Notes: generated by a model from the sequence alone, not told the origin. DNA of 16,516 nt from Chloroflexota bacterium (GCA_025449435.1 JANWJO010000038.1:1-16516), one strand, 5' to 3'; shown: positions 7,342 to 15,128, counted from the first letter of the stretch. Translations and numbers: made by a program.

Positions 7342-8963
7342 CCACGGCCACAACGACGCTGTTCATCGGCTTGGACGGTGCGACCTTTACCATTCTGGAT
7401 CCGCTGATGGCTGCTGGGCAGATGCCGCGATTGGCCGCGCTCGTGCGCACCGGCGTCCGCGCTGTGCTCAATTCCACCGTTCATCCCTTAACACCGCCGG
7501 CGTGGACGTCGGTGATGACAGGTCGTTCGCCCGGAAACCACGGCATCCTTGATTTCTACCGGCCAGAGTCTGCCGATGCTCGCGTGCTGACCATTGCGAC
7601 GGCGCGGGACGTGCGGTGTGAGACGGTCTGGCAGATCGCCAACCGCTACGAACAGCGTGTGATCACCTTGAACTTCCCCATGATGTCGCCGCCGCGTCCC
7701 ATCGATGGCGTCGTGATTCCCGGGTGGGTGCCGTGGCGCCACCTGCGGATGTCTAGCCGCCCAGCGGGGTTGTTTGACCAGTTCAAGTCAATTGCGGGTT
7801 TCGATCCGCGCAGCCTGACCGTGGACCTGGTGGAGGAGGGGCGCGCCCTGGAAGGTATGGGCACCGATGATGCGATTACCTGGGTACGCGAGCACGTGCA
7901 CCGCGAATCCCTCTGGCACGCGATTACCAAGACGCTCATGCGTGACGCCCCAGCGCCACTGACCGCCGTGCTGTTCGACGGTACGGACAAGATTCAGCAC
8001 CTGTGTTACCGGCTGCTCGACCCCGCGCTCCAACAGGGCGACTATTCACCGCAGGAGCAAGAGGTTCGTGAGGAAGCCACCGGTTATTATCGGGAACTCG
8101 ATCGCTTCATCGGCGACCTGGTGGATCAGGCTGGGCCACAGGCGCGCGTCGTAATTGCTTCGGACCACGGCTTCGGTCCCTGGCGCAAGGTGTTTCATCT
8201 CAACGCCTGGCTCCATCAACACGGCTACTTACACTGGACGGAACAATCGGTGGGCGGAGGCAACCGTGGCCAGGAAATACCTGGCGAGCTGGGCCTAGAC
8301 GCACCTCGCAAGCAGGCCTACCTCATCGATTGGGACCGCACGATTGCCTATGGCATCAGTGTGAGTGGCAACGGGATACGCATCCGCCGAGCTGGCGACC
8401 AAGGTATGGGCGTTGCACCGGAAGACTACGAGCAGGTCCGCCGCGCGATCGCCGACGGTCTCCGCGCGGTGCGCGACCCCGAAACCGGTGAGCTAGTGGT
8501 GCGCCAGGTGTTGACGAACGAAGAGGCGTTTCCTGGCGCCGCGTCGCCTCAAGCCCCCGACCTGACGGTACTCATGCAGGACTACGGCCTGGTGTCACTG
8601 CTTAACAGGCCCAACGTAGTTCGCCGGCGTTCGGCTGTGTTTGGGACGCATTATCCGGCGGGGATCTTTATTGCTGCTGGACCGGGCATTCGTTCCGGTG
8701 CCGTCTTGCCGGACATGGCGATTGTGGATGTGGCTCCTACCCTCCTGTATAGCTTGGGTATACCGGTGCCTGCGAACTTCGAGGGCGCGATCCCACAAGA
8801 TGCGTTCGTACCGGAGTTCCTCGCACAGTATCCGCCACGGCCCGGGCCACCTACGCTGCCGCAAGCGTCGTTCATGAGCCAAGCTGACAAGGCGCCCATG
8901 TCGGAGAGTGACGAAGCCGAGATGATGCGCCGCCTTGGTGCGTTAGGGTACGTTGAGTCGTAA
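7338..8963 (+). CDS. Alkaline-phosphatase-superfamily phosphodiesterase/phosphohydrolase (type I phosphodiesterase/nucleotide pyrophosphatase-like)
   Basis: This 541-residue protein has the full metal-site signature of the superfamily. Asp13 is in FIGLDGATF and the putative nucleophile Thr52 is in LTPPAWTS. Asp217 and His221 lie in a DxxxH motif (DGTDKIQH), Asp276-His277 in ASDHGFG, and His438 in FGTHYPAG. Two zinc-like ions are expected. There is no signal peptide or membrane helix, so it is probably cytoplasmic. Family members hydrolyse or transfer phosphate or phosphodiester groups; the substrate here cannot be read from sequence. The GTG start overlaps the ACP stop by 4 bases (GTGA), an arrangement that favours a role tied to the carrier protein or its product. 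Candidate roles are cleavage of a phosphodiester in a product precursor or processing of a phospho-lipid headgroup. A housekeeping role unrelated to the synthase is possible but less likely given the coupling. Confidence 0.85.
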   Translation: MTTATTTLFIGLDGATFTILDPLMAAGQMPRLAALVRTGVRAVLNSTVHPLTPPAWTSVMTGRSPGNHGILDFYRPESADARVLTIATARDVRCETVWQIANRYEQRVITLNFPMMSPPRPIDGVVIPGWVPWRHLRMSSRPAGLFDQFKSIAGFDPRSLTVDLVEEGRALEGMGTDDAITWVREHVHRESLWHAITKTLMRDAPAPLTAVLFDGTDKIQHLCYRLLDPALQQGDYSPQEQEVREEATGYYRELDRFIGDLVDQAGPQARVVIASDHGFGPWRKVFHLNAWLHQHGYLHWTEQSVGGGNRGQEIPGELGLDAPRKQAYLIDWDRTIAYGISVSGNGIRIRRAGDQGMGVAPEDYEQVRRAIADGLRAVRDPETGELVVRQVLTNEEAFPGAASPQAPDLTVLMQDYGLVSLLNRPNVVRRRSAVFGTHYPAGIFIAAGPGIRSGAVLPDMAIVDVAPTLLYSLGIPVPANFEGAIPQDAFVPEFLAQYPPRPGPPTLPQASFMSQADKAPMSESDEAEMMRRLGALGYVES

Positions 8964-8981
8964 CGGCATGCTCCACCGAAA

Positions 8982-8991
8982 TTGGCGCCAA
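8982..8991. repeat. Perfect 10-bp palindrome TTGGCGCCAA
   Basis: The 52-base gap between the phosphodiesterase and hydrolase genes contains the self-complementary TTGGCGCCAA. It could be an operator half-site pair or a short mRNA hairpin. At this length chance occurrence is plausible, and I see no -35/-10 pair around it. Confidence 0.3.
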
Positions 8992-9015
8992 CTACCACGA
9001 TAACGAGGAACCAAG

Positions 9016-9855
9016 ATGCGTAAAGTCCTGGCAAACGGCGTCAGCCTTCATGTCCAACAGCATGGCGAGGGGAGCGACGTCATTTTGGTTCACGGGCTCA
9101 CCAGTAATCTGGCGTTTTGGACCTTGACTGTGCTGCCAGCCTTTGCCAAGCATCACCGCGTCACGATCTACGATTTGCGCGGGCATGGGTTCAGCGACGT
9201 GCCGGCCAGCGGGTATACCACACTGGACATGGCGGCCGATCTGCATGGCTTAATGGATGGGCTCGGCATCGAGCACGCGCATGTCATCGGCCACAGTTTC
9301 GGCGGCACGATCGCGATGCACCACGCGCTGCTGTATCCGCACCGCGTCGACTCGTTGGTGGCGACGGATCCCGCCATTCCGGCCCTGCGCAAATACCAAT
9401 CGTTCCAGGAATGGCCGATGTATGCCGAAGTCGTGCGGCAGTTTGATACCTACGGCGTCAAGCTGCCGCCGAATGGCGACCTGTGGGATCTGGCTGCCTT
9501 GCTACCCGAACTGAAAAACCTGCCCATGCAGCACGGCCTCCGCCAAGGCAAGACGAGACGCTTGACCCGCATGAATCGCCTCATGCACGAGACGACCGTC
9601 ATGGTCGATTTTCATGAAGAAGCGGGCCTCACGGAGGAACGCATCAAGAGCCTATCTACGCCCTTGCTGGCGATTTACGGCGAGTTAAGCCCATTTCTGG
9701 GCAGCTGCCGGTTTCTCGAACAGCACGTGGCCTCCTGCCGAACACTGATTGTGCCGGGTAGCGGCCATCTGGTGCCAGCGCTGGCGCCCGATGCGTTTGT
9801 CCAGCCCGTGCTCGCTCACATCGATGCTGTAGAAAAGGCGCATCAGGCGGCCTGA
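9016..9855 (+). CDS. Alpha/beta-fold hydrolase
   Basis: A 279-residue single-domain alpha/beta hydrolase. The oxyanion-hole motif VHGLTSN follows the first strand (about 24-31) and the nucleophile elbow GHSFGG carries Ser94. The catalytic His is His251 in GSGHLVPAL. The acidic member is uncertain: Glu223 (AIYGELS) is one candidate. The DLRGHGFSD strand-turn motif is typical of the MhpC-like/esterase branch. It has no signal peptide. The ATG at 9016 is preceded by GAGGAA at 9005-9010, 5 bases away. Since neither visible synthase protein has a thioesterase domain, this enzyme is the best local candidate for hydrolytic release of the chain from the ACP, or for hydrolysing an ester or lactone of the product. 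That role is inferred only from context; C-C bond hydrolysis or a general esterase role is equally compatible with the fold. Confidence 0.85.
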   Translation: MRKVLANGVSLHVQQHGEGSDVILVHGLTSNLAFWTLTVLPAFAKHHRVTIYDLRGHGFSDVPASGYTTLDMAADLHGLMDGLGIEHAHVIGHSFGGTIAMHHALLYPHRVDSLVATDPAIPALRKYQSFQEWPMYAEVVRQFDTYGVKLPPNGDLWDLAALLPELKNLPMQHGLRQGKTRRLTRMNRLMHETTVMVDFHEEAGLTEERIKSLSTPLLAIYGELSPFLGSCRFLEQHVASCRTLIVPGSGHLVPALAPDAFVQPVLAHIDAVEKAHQAA

Positions 9856-9910
9856 CGGTGGAAACGGTCAGCGATGCTCATGATGTTGCTGGAAGGGTTA
9901 ACGGCCGGCC

Positions 9911-10369
9911 ATGACGATTTATGTGGAGGAAGTCGCTATCGATGCGCCGATAGAGCAGGTGTTTCAGATGATCGCCGACCCATCTCATTTTCCGGAGTAC
10001 GTCACGGCGTGTACCGCCGTGCGGTGGCCGGGTGGTGTGGTGCCGGTGGGCGGACAGTACACCATCATTGGCGGCGGAGCTGCGCGCACTGGAGAAGTTC
10101 GATACACCGTTACGGTTTGTGAGCCGCCATTCAAGGTGAGCGCTACGTTTCGCGGGCCAGTGGGAGGCGGCAGCGTGAGTACGACGCTGGAAACAACCCC
10201 AACGGGTACGGCGCTTAAACAGACCATGCAGCACGCCACGCGCGTCGGATTGGCGAGCTTGGTACCCGCAGGCGTCGTCACTGACACGATGCGTCGAGCT
10301 CAGCGCCGCACGCTCGACACGCTCAAGCGTGTTGTCGAGGATCACGCCGCACGCGGCGCCACCGCGTAA
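9911..10369 (+). CDS. SRPBCC (START-like) polyketide cyclase/dehydrase-family protein
   Basis: A 152-residue protein with the SRPBCC N-terminal signature: a first strand VEEVAIDAP, the helix motif EQVFQMIADPSHFPEY (about 16-31), alternating beta strands and a long amphipathic C-terminal helix (about 123-145). The fold makes a deep hydrophobic cavity that binds lipids or polyketides; members include aromatase/cyclases, lipid carriers and proteins of unknown role. It lies 55 bases after the hydrolase and 65 bases before the P450, inside the tailoring part of the cluster. It may therefore bind, cyclise or shield the acyl product before oxidation. No catalytic residues can be assigned. The ATG at 9911 has only a distant GGAAGGG (9890-9896 region) upstream, so initiation may be weak or coupled to upstream translation. 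Confidence 0.8.
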   Translation: MTIYVEEVAIDAPIEQVFQMIADPSHFPEYVTACTAVRWPGGVVPVGGQYTIIGGGAARTGEVRYTVTVCEPPFKVSATFRGPVGGGSVSTTLETTPTGTALKQTMQHATRVGLASLVPAGVVTDTMRRAQRRTLDTLKRVVEDHAARGATA

Positions 10370-10423
10370 ATGAGCGACCGTCCGCAACGTGATGGGTTGG
10401 TTGGCAAGACGCCTTATGCAGAT

Positions 10424-10427
10424 GGAG
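10424..10427 (+). promoter_or_regulatory. Ribosome binding site for the cytochrome P450 gene
   Basis: GGAG lies 7 bases upstream of a GTG at 10435. It fixes that GTG as the start, giving a short N-terminus before the proline-rich PPGPPGYPIVGS motif. Confidence 0.5.
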
Positions 10428-10434
10428 CAGTGAC

Positions 10435-11850
10435 GTGGTTGTAACTGCCGGTAAAACCGGCTTGCGAACGCCGCCCGGGCCACCTGGTTACCCCATCGTG
10501 GGCAGTTTGCTCACTTGGGGCCGTGATCCTCTGCAATTCTTCGTGCGTATCCGGCAATCGTTTGGTGACGTGGTTGGCTTCCGCATGCTCAACCGACAGT
10601 TCATCTTGCTGTCTAATCCTGAGCACATCAAGTATGTGCTGCAGGACAACAACCAGAACTACGAGAAGAACACGCCGAATTTCTTCCTCCGGCGTCTGGA
10701 GCCTTTGCTCGGTCGCGGTTTGGCTACGACCAACGGCGACTACTGGCTCAAACAACGCCGGTTGGTGCAGCCCGCCTTCCACAGGCAGCGCGTGGCTGAC
10801 TGGACAGGCATTATGGCTACCTCCACGCAGGCCATGCTCGGGCAATGGGATGAACGAGCGGCCTCGGGCCGGCCGATTGATCTTGATAGTGCGCTCCGGC
10901 AATTGACGCTGGACATCTTGGTGCACACGCTCACACCGCTTGGTAGCGAAGTGACGCAGGACGCTGAGGCGGTGCGTGCCATCCTCCAAGATTGGATGGC
11001 GCGAACGCGCCGCCTGCCAAGTCTTATTCTGCTGCTCCTGGACCTGCCAACGCGACAGAACCGCCGTTTTCATGAAGCGATCACCACGCTGGATCGGGTG
11101 ATTTACCGCCTGATCGACGAACGGCGCAAGGCGGGTGCCGAGGGTTCCGACCTGCTATCGGTGTTGTTGCAGGCGAGGGACGCTGACTCTGGCGCAAGCC
11201 TATCGGACAAAGAAATTCGGGATCAGGTCGCCACCATCTTTGCTGGTGGTTTTGAGACCACCGCCACTGCCCTGTCGTTTACGTTTGCGCTCCTGGCACA
11301 GCATCCAGAGGTGGTGCGGCAACTGGAGCAAGAGGTCGACACGGTACTCGGAGATCGCACGCCGACCTTTGCGGACGTTCCCAATCTGCCCTACACGAGT
11401 ATGGTGTTTGAAGAAGCACTGCGGCTCTACCCGCCGAACTGGGCGTTGCGGCGCATCCCCATCGCCGATGATGCTGTTGGCAACTATCGTATACCGGCTG
11501 GCACCACGGTGGTCCTCAGCACCTACGTACTCCACCACGATGCGCAGTATTGGCACGAGCCCGAGCGGTTTGATCCATCGCGGTTTGCGGCTGGAGAAGG
11601 TGCTGGACGTCCGCGTTTTGCCTACTTCCCGTTCGGCGGTGGTCCGAGGCAGTGTATTGGCAACTATTTCGCCACGATCGAGGCTCAAATTATCATCGCT
11701 ATGGTGGTCCAACGGTTCCGTACCCACCTGGTCAGTGGTCACCAGGTACGCATCCAGCCTTCCATTCCGCTGCGCCCCAAGGGAGGGTTGCCCGTGACCC
11801 TCGAGCGACGGGTGAAGCGCGGAGCGCACGTGGCGCCGGAAGTGAGTTAG
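10435..11850 (+). CDS. Cytochrome P450 monooxygenase
   Basis: A 471-residue P450 of normal length. It has the proline-rich hinge PPGPPGYPIVGS near the N-terminus, the C-helix motif WLKQRR, the oxygen-activating I-helix AGGFETT (270-276), the K-helix ExxR with Glu327 and Arg330 (EEALRLYP), and the haem loop FGGGPRQCIGN with ligand Cys407. There is no N-terminal membrane anchor, so it should be soluble and need separate ferredoxin or flavoprotein partners; none is encoded in the window. The motif style resembles bacterial relatives of CYP4/CYP102/CYP110, which often hydroxylate fatty acids or terpenoids; this placement is from memory. In the cluster it most likely hydroxylates the released or ACP-bound acyl chain, creating the hydroxyl on which the two downstream glycosyltransferases could act. 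The downstream membrane-protein gene starts 5 bases after its stop. Confidence 0.93.
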   Translation: MVVTAGKTGLRTPPGPPGYPIVGSLLTWGRDPLQFFVRIRQSFGDVVGFRMLNRQFILLSNPEHIKYVLQDNNQNYEKNTPNFFLRRLEPLLGRGLATTNGDYWLKQRRLVQPAFHRQRVADWTGIMATSTQAMLGQWDERAASGRPIDLDSALRQLTLDILVHTLTPLGSEVTQDAEAVRAILQDWMARTRRLPSLILLLLDLPTRQNRRFHEAITTLDRVIYRLIDERRKAGAEGSDLLSVLLQARDADSGASLSDKEIRDQVATIFAGGFETTATALSFTFALLAQHPEVVRQLEQEVDTVLGDRTPTFADVPNLPYTSMVFEEALRLYPPNWALRRIPIADDAVGNYRIPAGTTVVLSTYVLHHDAQYWHEPERFDPSRFAAGEGAGRPRFAYFPFGGGPRQCIGNYFATIEAQIIIAMVVQRFRTHLVSGHQVRIQPSIPLRPKGGLPVTLERRVKRGAHVAPEVS

Positions 11851-11855
11851 CAACG

Positions 11856-12398
11856 ATGGCTGGGACACAGCACCGCTGGGCTCGCCACGGTGGCCTGGTG
11901 TATTTTCTTATTGCGTTGCATTTGGTGACGCGCGGAACCCTCGTGTCGCTGCTGGTGTTGCTCCTGCTTGCTACCCAACAACACTGGTTGGCCCTGGGAG
12001 GCATACAGGCGATGTTCGCCGGAAATCATATTCTTGATGGCTATCCAATCTTGGCAACGCTCGTGAACGCCGGCCTTGCGTTGTTCACGGCGCACCCGCA
12101 AGCTGTCCTCGTGAGCCTCGTGGCGTATGGGACCGTCGAGTTAGCGCAAGGGATTGGGCTGTTACGTCAAGAACGCTGGGGTGAATACCTTACAGTCCTG
12201 TTTAGCGTGAGCTTTGTGCCGTTTGAACTGCGGGGACTGGTGCAACAGGGCGAACTACGCACCGCCATCCTGTTGCTCATTAATCTCGCCGTGATCGCCT
12301 ACCTCGTTCGTACGCGTCGCCTCTGGCCTGTGAGCATCCTTATCCGGCCTGAGAACACACCAGTTAGAGCCACCCCGTCGACCAGCCAGGGCACCTAA
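11856..12398 (+). CDS. DUF2127-like small integral membrane protein
   Basis: The ATG at 11856 gives 180 residues and is preferred over upstream in-frame codons because those lie deep inside the P450 coding sequence. About four hydrophobic helices are visible at 13-39, 81-104, 108-125 and 136-152. The pattern HGGLVYFLIALH near the start, YGTVELAQGIGLLRQERWGEYLTV in the middle (split here over about 91-114) and INLAVIAYLVRTRR at the end matches my recollection of DUF2127. That family has no established function. The last 30 residues are polar and probably cytoplasmic. The gene is packed between the P450 (5-base gap) and the first glycosyltransferase (11-base gap), so it is likely co-expressed. 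It might assist membrane localisation or export of the glycosylated product, but nothing in the sequence shows this directly. Confidence 0.75.
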   Translation: MAGTQHRWARHGGLVYFLIALHLVTRGTLVSLLVLLLLATQQHWLALGGIQAMFAGNHILDGYPILATLVNAGLALFTAHPQAVLVSLVAYGTVELAQGIGLLRQERWGEYLTVLFSVSFVPFELRGLVQQGELRTAILLLINLAVIAYLVRTRRLWPVSILIRPENTPVRATPSTSQGT

Positions 12399-12405
12399 GG
12401 GAGGG
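12399..12405 (+). promoter_or_regulatory. Ribosome binding site for the first glycosyltransferase
   Basis: GGGAGGG, nearly anti-Shine-Dalgarno consensus, sits 4 bases before GTG 12410 and immediately after the membrane-protein stop. It supports GTG as the start, giving the expected N-terminus MRLTLIALGTRGDVQP. Confidence 0.55.
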
Positions 12406-12409
12406 TTCC

Positions 12410-13699
12410 GTGCGGCTCACCCTGATCGCACTCGGTACCCGTGGTGATGTGCAGCCCCTATTCGCTTTGGGCGGTGGCCTGCGGCAGGCTGGCTACCAAG
12501 TGACGGTCGCGACACACGAACAGTACATGCCTGATGTGCTCGCCCACGGGCTTGAGTTCGCGCTGGTATCTGGAGACCCAACGACCACGTTCGCCCGCGA
12601 GCGGCGAGCCCTCACGTCGGGACGCCGCTCACTGGTGACGACGCTCGCTGGCTTGCGCTATCTGAGCCAGAACTACCAGAACCGTGCGGCGTTGCTGCAG
12701 CAAGTGATCGCAGAGTGCCTCAACGCCAGCAAGGATGCGCAGGCCATTATTGCCATGATGCCGGTGACGTTCTTCGCACCGATGATTGCGGAGCGGCTGG
12801 GCGTGCCGTGCCTGTTCACGGCCTTCGCGCCACTGGCGCGCACAGCTGAATTCCCGATGCTGAGCTTTCCCACAGCGCCCAGCCGGTTGCCCAGCTATAA
12901 CCAGTTGACCTATGAAGTGACGCAGCGGATCGTGGTGCGCCTGGCTACACCTCTCTTGAGCACCAGCCGGCGTTCACTCGGTTTGCCCCACCGCTCTGGA
13001 TATACCCTGCGTGAGCAATTGCAAAGCTCAGCGCACCCGTGGCTGTACTGTTTCAGCCAGTGCGTTGTACCCAGGCCCAGCGACTGGGACACTCACCTGC
13101 ACGTCACAGGATATTGGTTTGCGGACCGTACTTCGAACTGGCAGCCGCCGGACGAGGTAGCCCGGTTTCTGGCCGCCGGACCGCCGCCAGTGTACGTTGG
13201 CTTTGGCAGTATGCCAACCGATGATCCGGTGAGCATGACAAAGGTGCTCCTGGCAGCTCTGGAGCAGGTGGGGTGCCGGGGCATCATTGCCACCGGCGCT
13301 GGCGGCCTGTCCGGTGCCAGTGTCCCGGAGCGCATCATGACGGTTGCCGGGCTACCTCACGATTGGCTGCTCCCTCAAGTGGCGGCGGTTGTCCATCATG
13401 GAGGAGCGGGTACCACCGGTGCAGCGCTGCGCGCTGGCAAGCCCTCTGTGGTGATTCCATTTTACAGTGACCAACCGTTTTGGGGGCAGCGCGTCCACGC
13501 GCTCGGTGCCGGACCCAAGCCCATCCCGGCTCGCCGTCTTTCACGGCAACGCCTCGCCGCGGCCATGAACCAAGCTCTGTCCGAGCCTGCCATGCAGCAA
13601 CACGCCGCTGCTTTAGGTGTGTGCATCCGCTCGGAGGACGGCATCGGCCGGGCGGTAGCGGTGGTCGATGCCGCCCTACGAAGCGGTGGAAAAGCCTGA
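12410..13699 (+). CDS. GT1-family glycosyltransferase, sterol/lipid glucosyltransferase-like (first of tandem pair)
   Basis: A 429-residue GT-B-fold enzyme. The N-terminal domain begins with ALGTRGDVQPLFALG, the hallmark of the sterol 3-beta-glucosyltransferase/MGT-like branch, and continues with VTVATH and a GLEF motif. The C-terminal nucleotide-sugar domain has HHGGAGTT with His329-His330 (329-336) and the sugar-contacting Asp354-Gln355 in YSDQPFWGQR. No signal peptide or membrane helix is present, so it should act at the cytoplasmic face using a UDP- or dTDP-sugar. Its closest local relative is the gene that follows, which it overlaps by one base. Given the upstream P450, a hydroxylated lipid or polyketide is the expected acceptor. 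The sugar donor cannot be read from sequence. Confidence 0.9.
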   Translation: MRLTLIALGTRGDVQPLFALGGGLRQAGYQVTVATHEQYMPDVLAHGLEFALVSGDPTTTFARERRALTSGRRSLVTTLAGLRYLSQNYQNRAALLQQVIAECLNASKDAQAIIAMMPVTFFAPMIAERLGVPCLFTAFAPLARTAEFPMLSFPTAPSRLPSYNQLTYEVTQRIVVRLATPLLSTSRRSLGLPHRSGYTLREQLQSSAHPWLYCFSQCVVPRPSDWDTHLHVTGYWFADRTSNWQPPDEVARFLAAGPPPVYVGFGSMPTDDPVSMTKVLLAALEQVGCRGIIATGAGGLSGASVPERIMTVAGLPHDWLLPQVAAVVHHGGAGTTGAALRAGKPSVVIPFYSDQPFWGQRVHALGAGPKPIPARRLSRQRLAAAMNQALSEPAMQQHAAALGVCIRSEDGIGRAVAVVDAALRSGGKA

Positions 13700-14979
13700 T
13701 GCGGGTCACCATACTGGCACCGGGAACGCGTGGTGACGCACAGCCCCATGTGGCGCTTGCGCTTGGGCTGAAAAGCGCTGGCCACAGCGTTTGCCTTGCG
13801 ACCAACGCGGCCTACGCCTCCATGGTGCGGGAGCGCGGCATCGAGTATGCACCCTTTGACTTCAACCCCAATGCCGATTTTCCAACCGTGAAGACAACTC
13901 TGCGCGATGCGCGGTTCAATATCGTGCAACTCGCACGTGCGCGCAGCGTCGTTGCCCAAGCGGTGCAGCCGCTGGCGAACAGGCTGTTTGACGAAGCATG
14001 GGCTGCTTGCAAGGCATCGGACGCCATTATCTGCACGCACCTGGGTACCGTTGGACATGTCATCGCCGAAAGGCTGGGCGTACCGTCACTGTATTCCGGC
14101 CTCACACCACTCAGCCCCACAGGAGAATTCCCGCCGTATACCTTCCCCAACTTCCCTACTGGAAGTCGTCGTGCCAATCAAGCCGCTTATGCGCTGAGCC
14201 GGCGAGTGATCTGGCTCGCAGGGCGGCCGATACTGAACCAGTGGCGTCAACGCGCCCAGCTCCAGCCACTGGCTCTGAGCAGGCCGCGCGAGCGGCTACT
14301 GGGCAGCCGTCACCCGTGGCTGTACGGGTTCAGTTCGGCGGTGGTGCCCAAGCCTGCCGATTGGGGCGACTGGCGCCATGTGACAGGGTATTGGTTTCTC
14401 GATGATGACGGTTCCTGGAAGCCGCCGGCACCTCTTCTTCAGTTCCTGAAGGGAGGTCCGCCGCCCGTCGTTATCAGCTTTGGCAGCACACGCACGCACG
14501 ATCCAGAAGCGCTGGCCGGCACCGCCATCGCTGCGCTGACCAGCAGTGGGAGGCGGGGCATCCTTGTCACTGGCGGTGGCGGGATTCAGGCGGAAACGCT
14601 GCCTCCTACTGTGGCACAGGTTCCGGCTGTACCGTTCGACTGGCTCTTCCCACGCTCGGCTGCCGCTGTCCATCACGGCGGCGCGGGGACAACCGCAGCG
14701 GGCCTGCGCGCTGGCGTTCCAACGGTCGTGACACCGTTTTTCAACGAGCAGCGGTTTTGGGCACGCCGCGTTCACACCCTTGGTGCCGGGCCGGCCCCCT
14801 TGCGCTGGCGAGGGCTCACACCGGCCAAGCTCAACGATGCGATAGAGGAAGCTATTACTAGCCAATCGATACGAGATCGTGCGGCTGGCGTGGGTGCGCT
14901 GATCCGTGGTGAAAACGGTCCGCAACGCGCGGTTGAAGTGTTTGAGCACTACGTGCAGACATGGGCACCTGCCCGCTGA
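13699..14979 (+). CDS. GT1-family glycosyltransferase, sterol/lipid glucosyltransferase-like (second of tandem pair)
   Basis: The ATG at 13699 overlaps the previous stop by one base (TGATG) and gives 426 residues; longer in-frame starts lie inside the preceding gene and are rejected. It is a clear paralogue of that gene: APGTRGDAQPHVALALGL at the N-terminus, a shared central HPWLYGFSSAVVPKPADW segment, and HHGGAGTT at 325-332. It differs at the donor-binding site, where Asn349-Glu350-Gln351 (FFNEQRFW) replaces the DQ motif of its partner. This suggests a changed sugar preference. It probably adds a second sugar or glycosylates another position of the same product. It appears to be the last gene of the biosynthetic operon, since 164 bases without a gene follow. 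Confidence 0.9.
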   Translation: MRVTILAPGTRGDAQPHVALALGLKSAGHSVCLATNAAYASMVRERGIEYAPFDFNPNADFPTVKTTLRDARFNIVQLARARSVVAQAVQPLANRLFDEAWAACKASDAIICTHLGTVGHVIAERLGVPSLYSGLTPLSPTGEFPPYTFPNFPTGSRRANQAAYALSRRVIWLAGRPILNQWRQRAQLQPLALSRPRERLLGSRHPWLYGFSSAVVPKPADWGDWRHVTGYWFLDDDGSWKPPAPLLQFLKGGPPPVVISFGSTRTHDPEALAGTAIAALTSSGRRGILVTGGGGIQAETLPPTVAQVPAVPFDWLFPRSAAAVHHGGAGTTAAGLRAGVPTVVTPFFNEQRFWARRVHTLGAGPAPLRWRGLTPAKLNDAIEEAITSQSIRDRAAGVGALIRGENGPQRAVEVFEHYVQTWAPAR

Positions 14980-15019
14980 CACGAAGTTGGGATCACCCAC
15001 TGTCCAGTCCACGCTTCAT

Positions 15020-15041
15020 GCCAAGTGTTGGGACTTGTGGC
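15020..15041 (+). terminator. Weak hairpin after the biosynthetic operon
   Basis: GCCAAGT and ACTTGTGGC can pair as a 7-bp stem with a 2-base bulge around a GTTGGG loop. It lies 40 bases after the last glycosyltransferase stop. There is no T-tract, so it is at best a partial or factor-dependent termination site. Confidence 0.22.
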
Positions 15042-15051
15042 AGGATACACA

Positions 15052-15080
15052 TTCGGATGTGCACCGCAACGTGCTATAGT
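15052..15080 (+). promoter_or_regulatory. Candidate sigma-70-type promoter for the downstream membrane-protein gene
   Basis: TATAGT at 15075-15080 is a good -10 box and is preceded by TG one base upstream (an extended -10). A poor -35 match, TTCGGA, lies at 15052-15057 with a 17-base spacer. The expected start of transcription is near 15087, leaving about a 57-base leader before ATG 15144. It is the only promoter-like stretch noticed between the operon and this gene. An imperfect inverted repeat (CACAT, 4 bases, ATGTG; 15048-15061) covers the -35 element and might be an operator. Confidence 0.35.
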
Positions 15081-15128
15081 CCCCTACCGCGCCCACCCAT
15101 CCAGACTCGTCTTCTTCAGGCAGCTTCT

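Noticed and set aside
11652..11855. Extended start for the DUF2127-like protein inside the P450 gene
   Set aside because: The extension overlaps the P450 haem-loop coding region in another frame and adds Pro/Arg-rich non-hydrophobic sequence; ATG 11856 fits the family N-terminus.
13480..13698. Extended start for the second glycosyltransferase
   Set aside because: It would overlap 220 bases of the first glycosyltransferase; ATG 13699 begins exactly at the conserved N-terminal strand and overlaps the stop by one base, typical of coupling.
14988..14999. Short TGGG-ATCA-CCCA hairpin after the last glycosyltransferase as a terminator
   Set aside because: The stem is only 4 bp with no T-tract, too weak to call.
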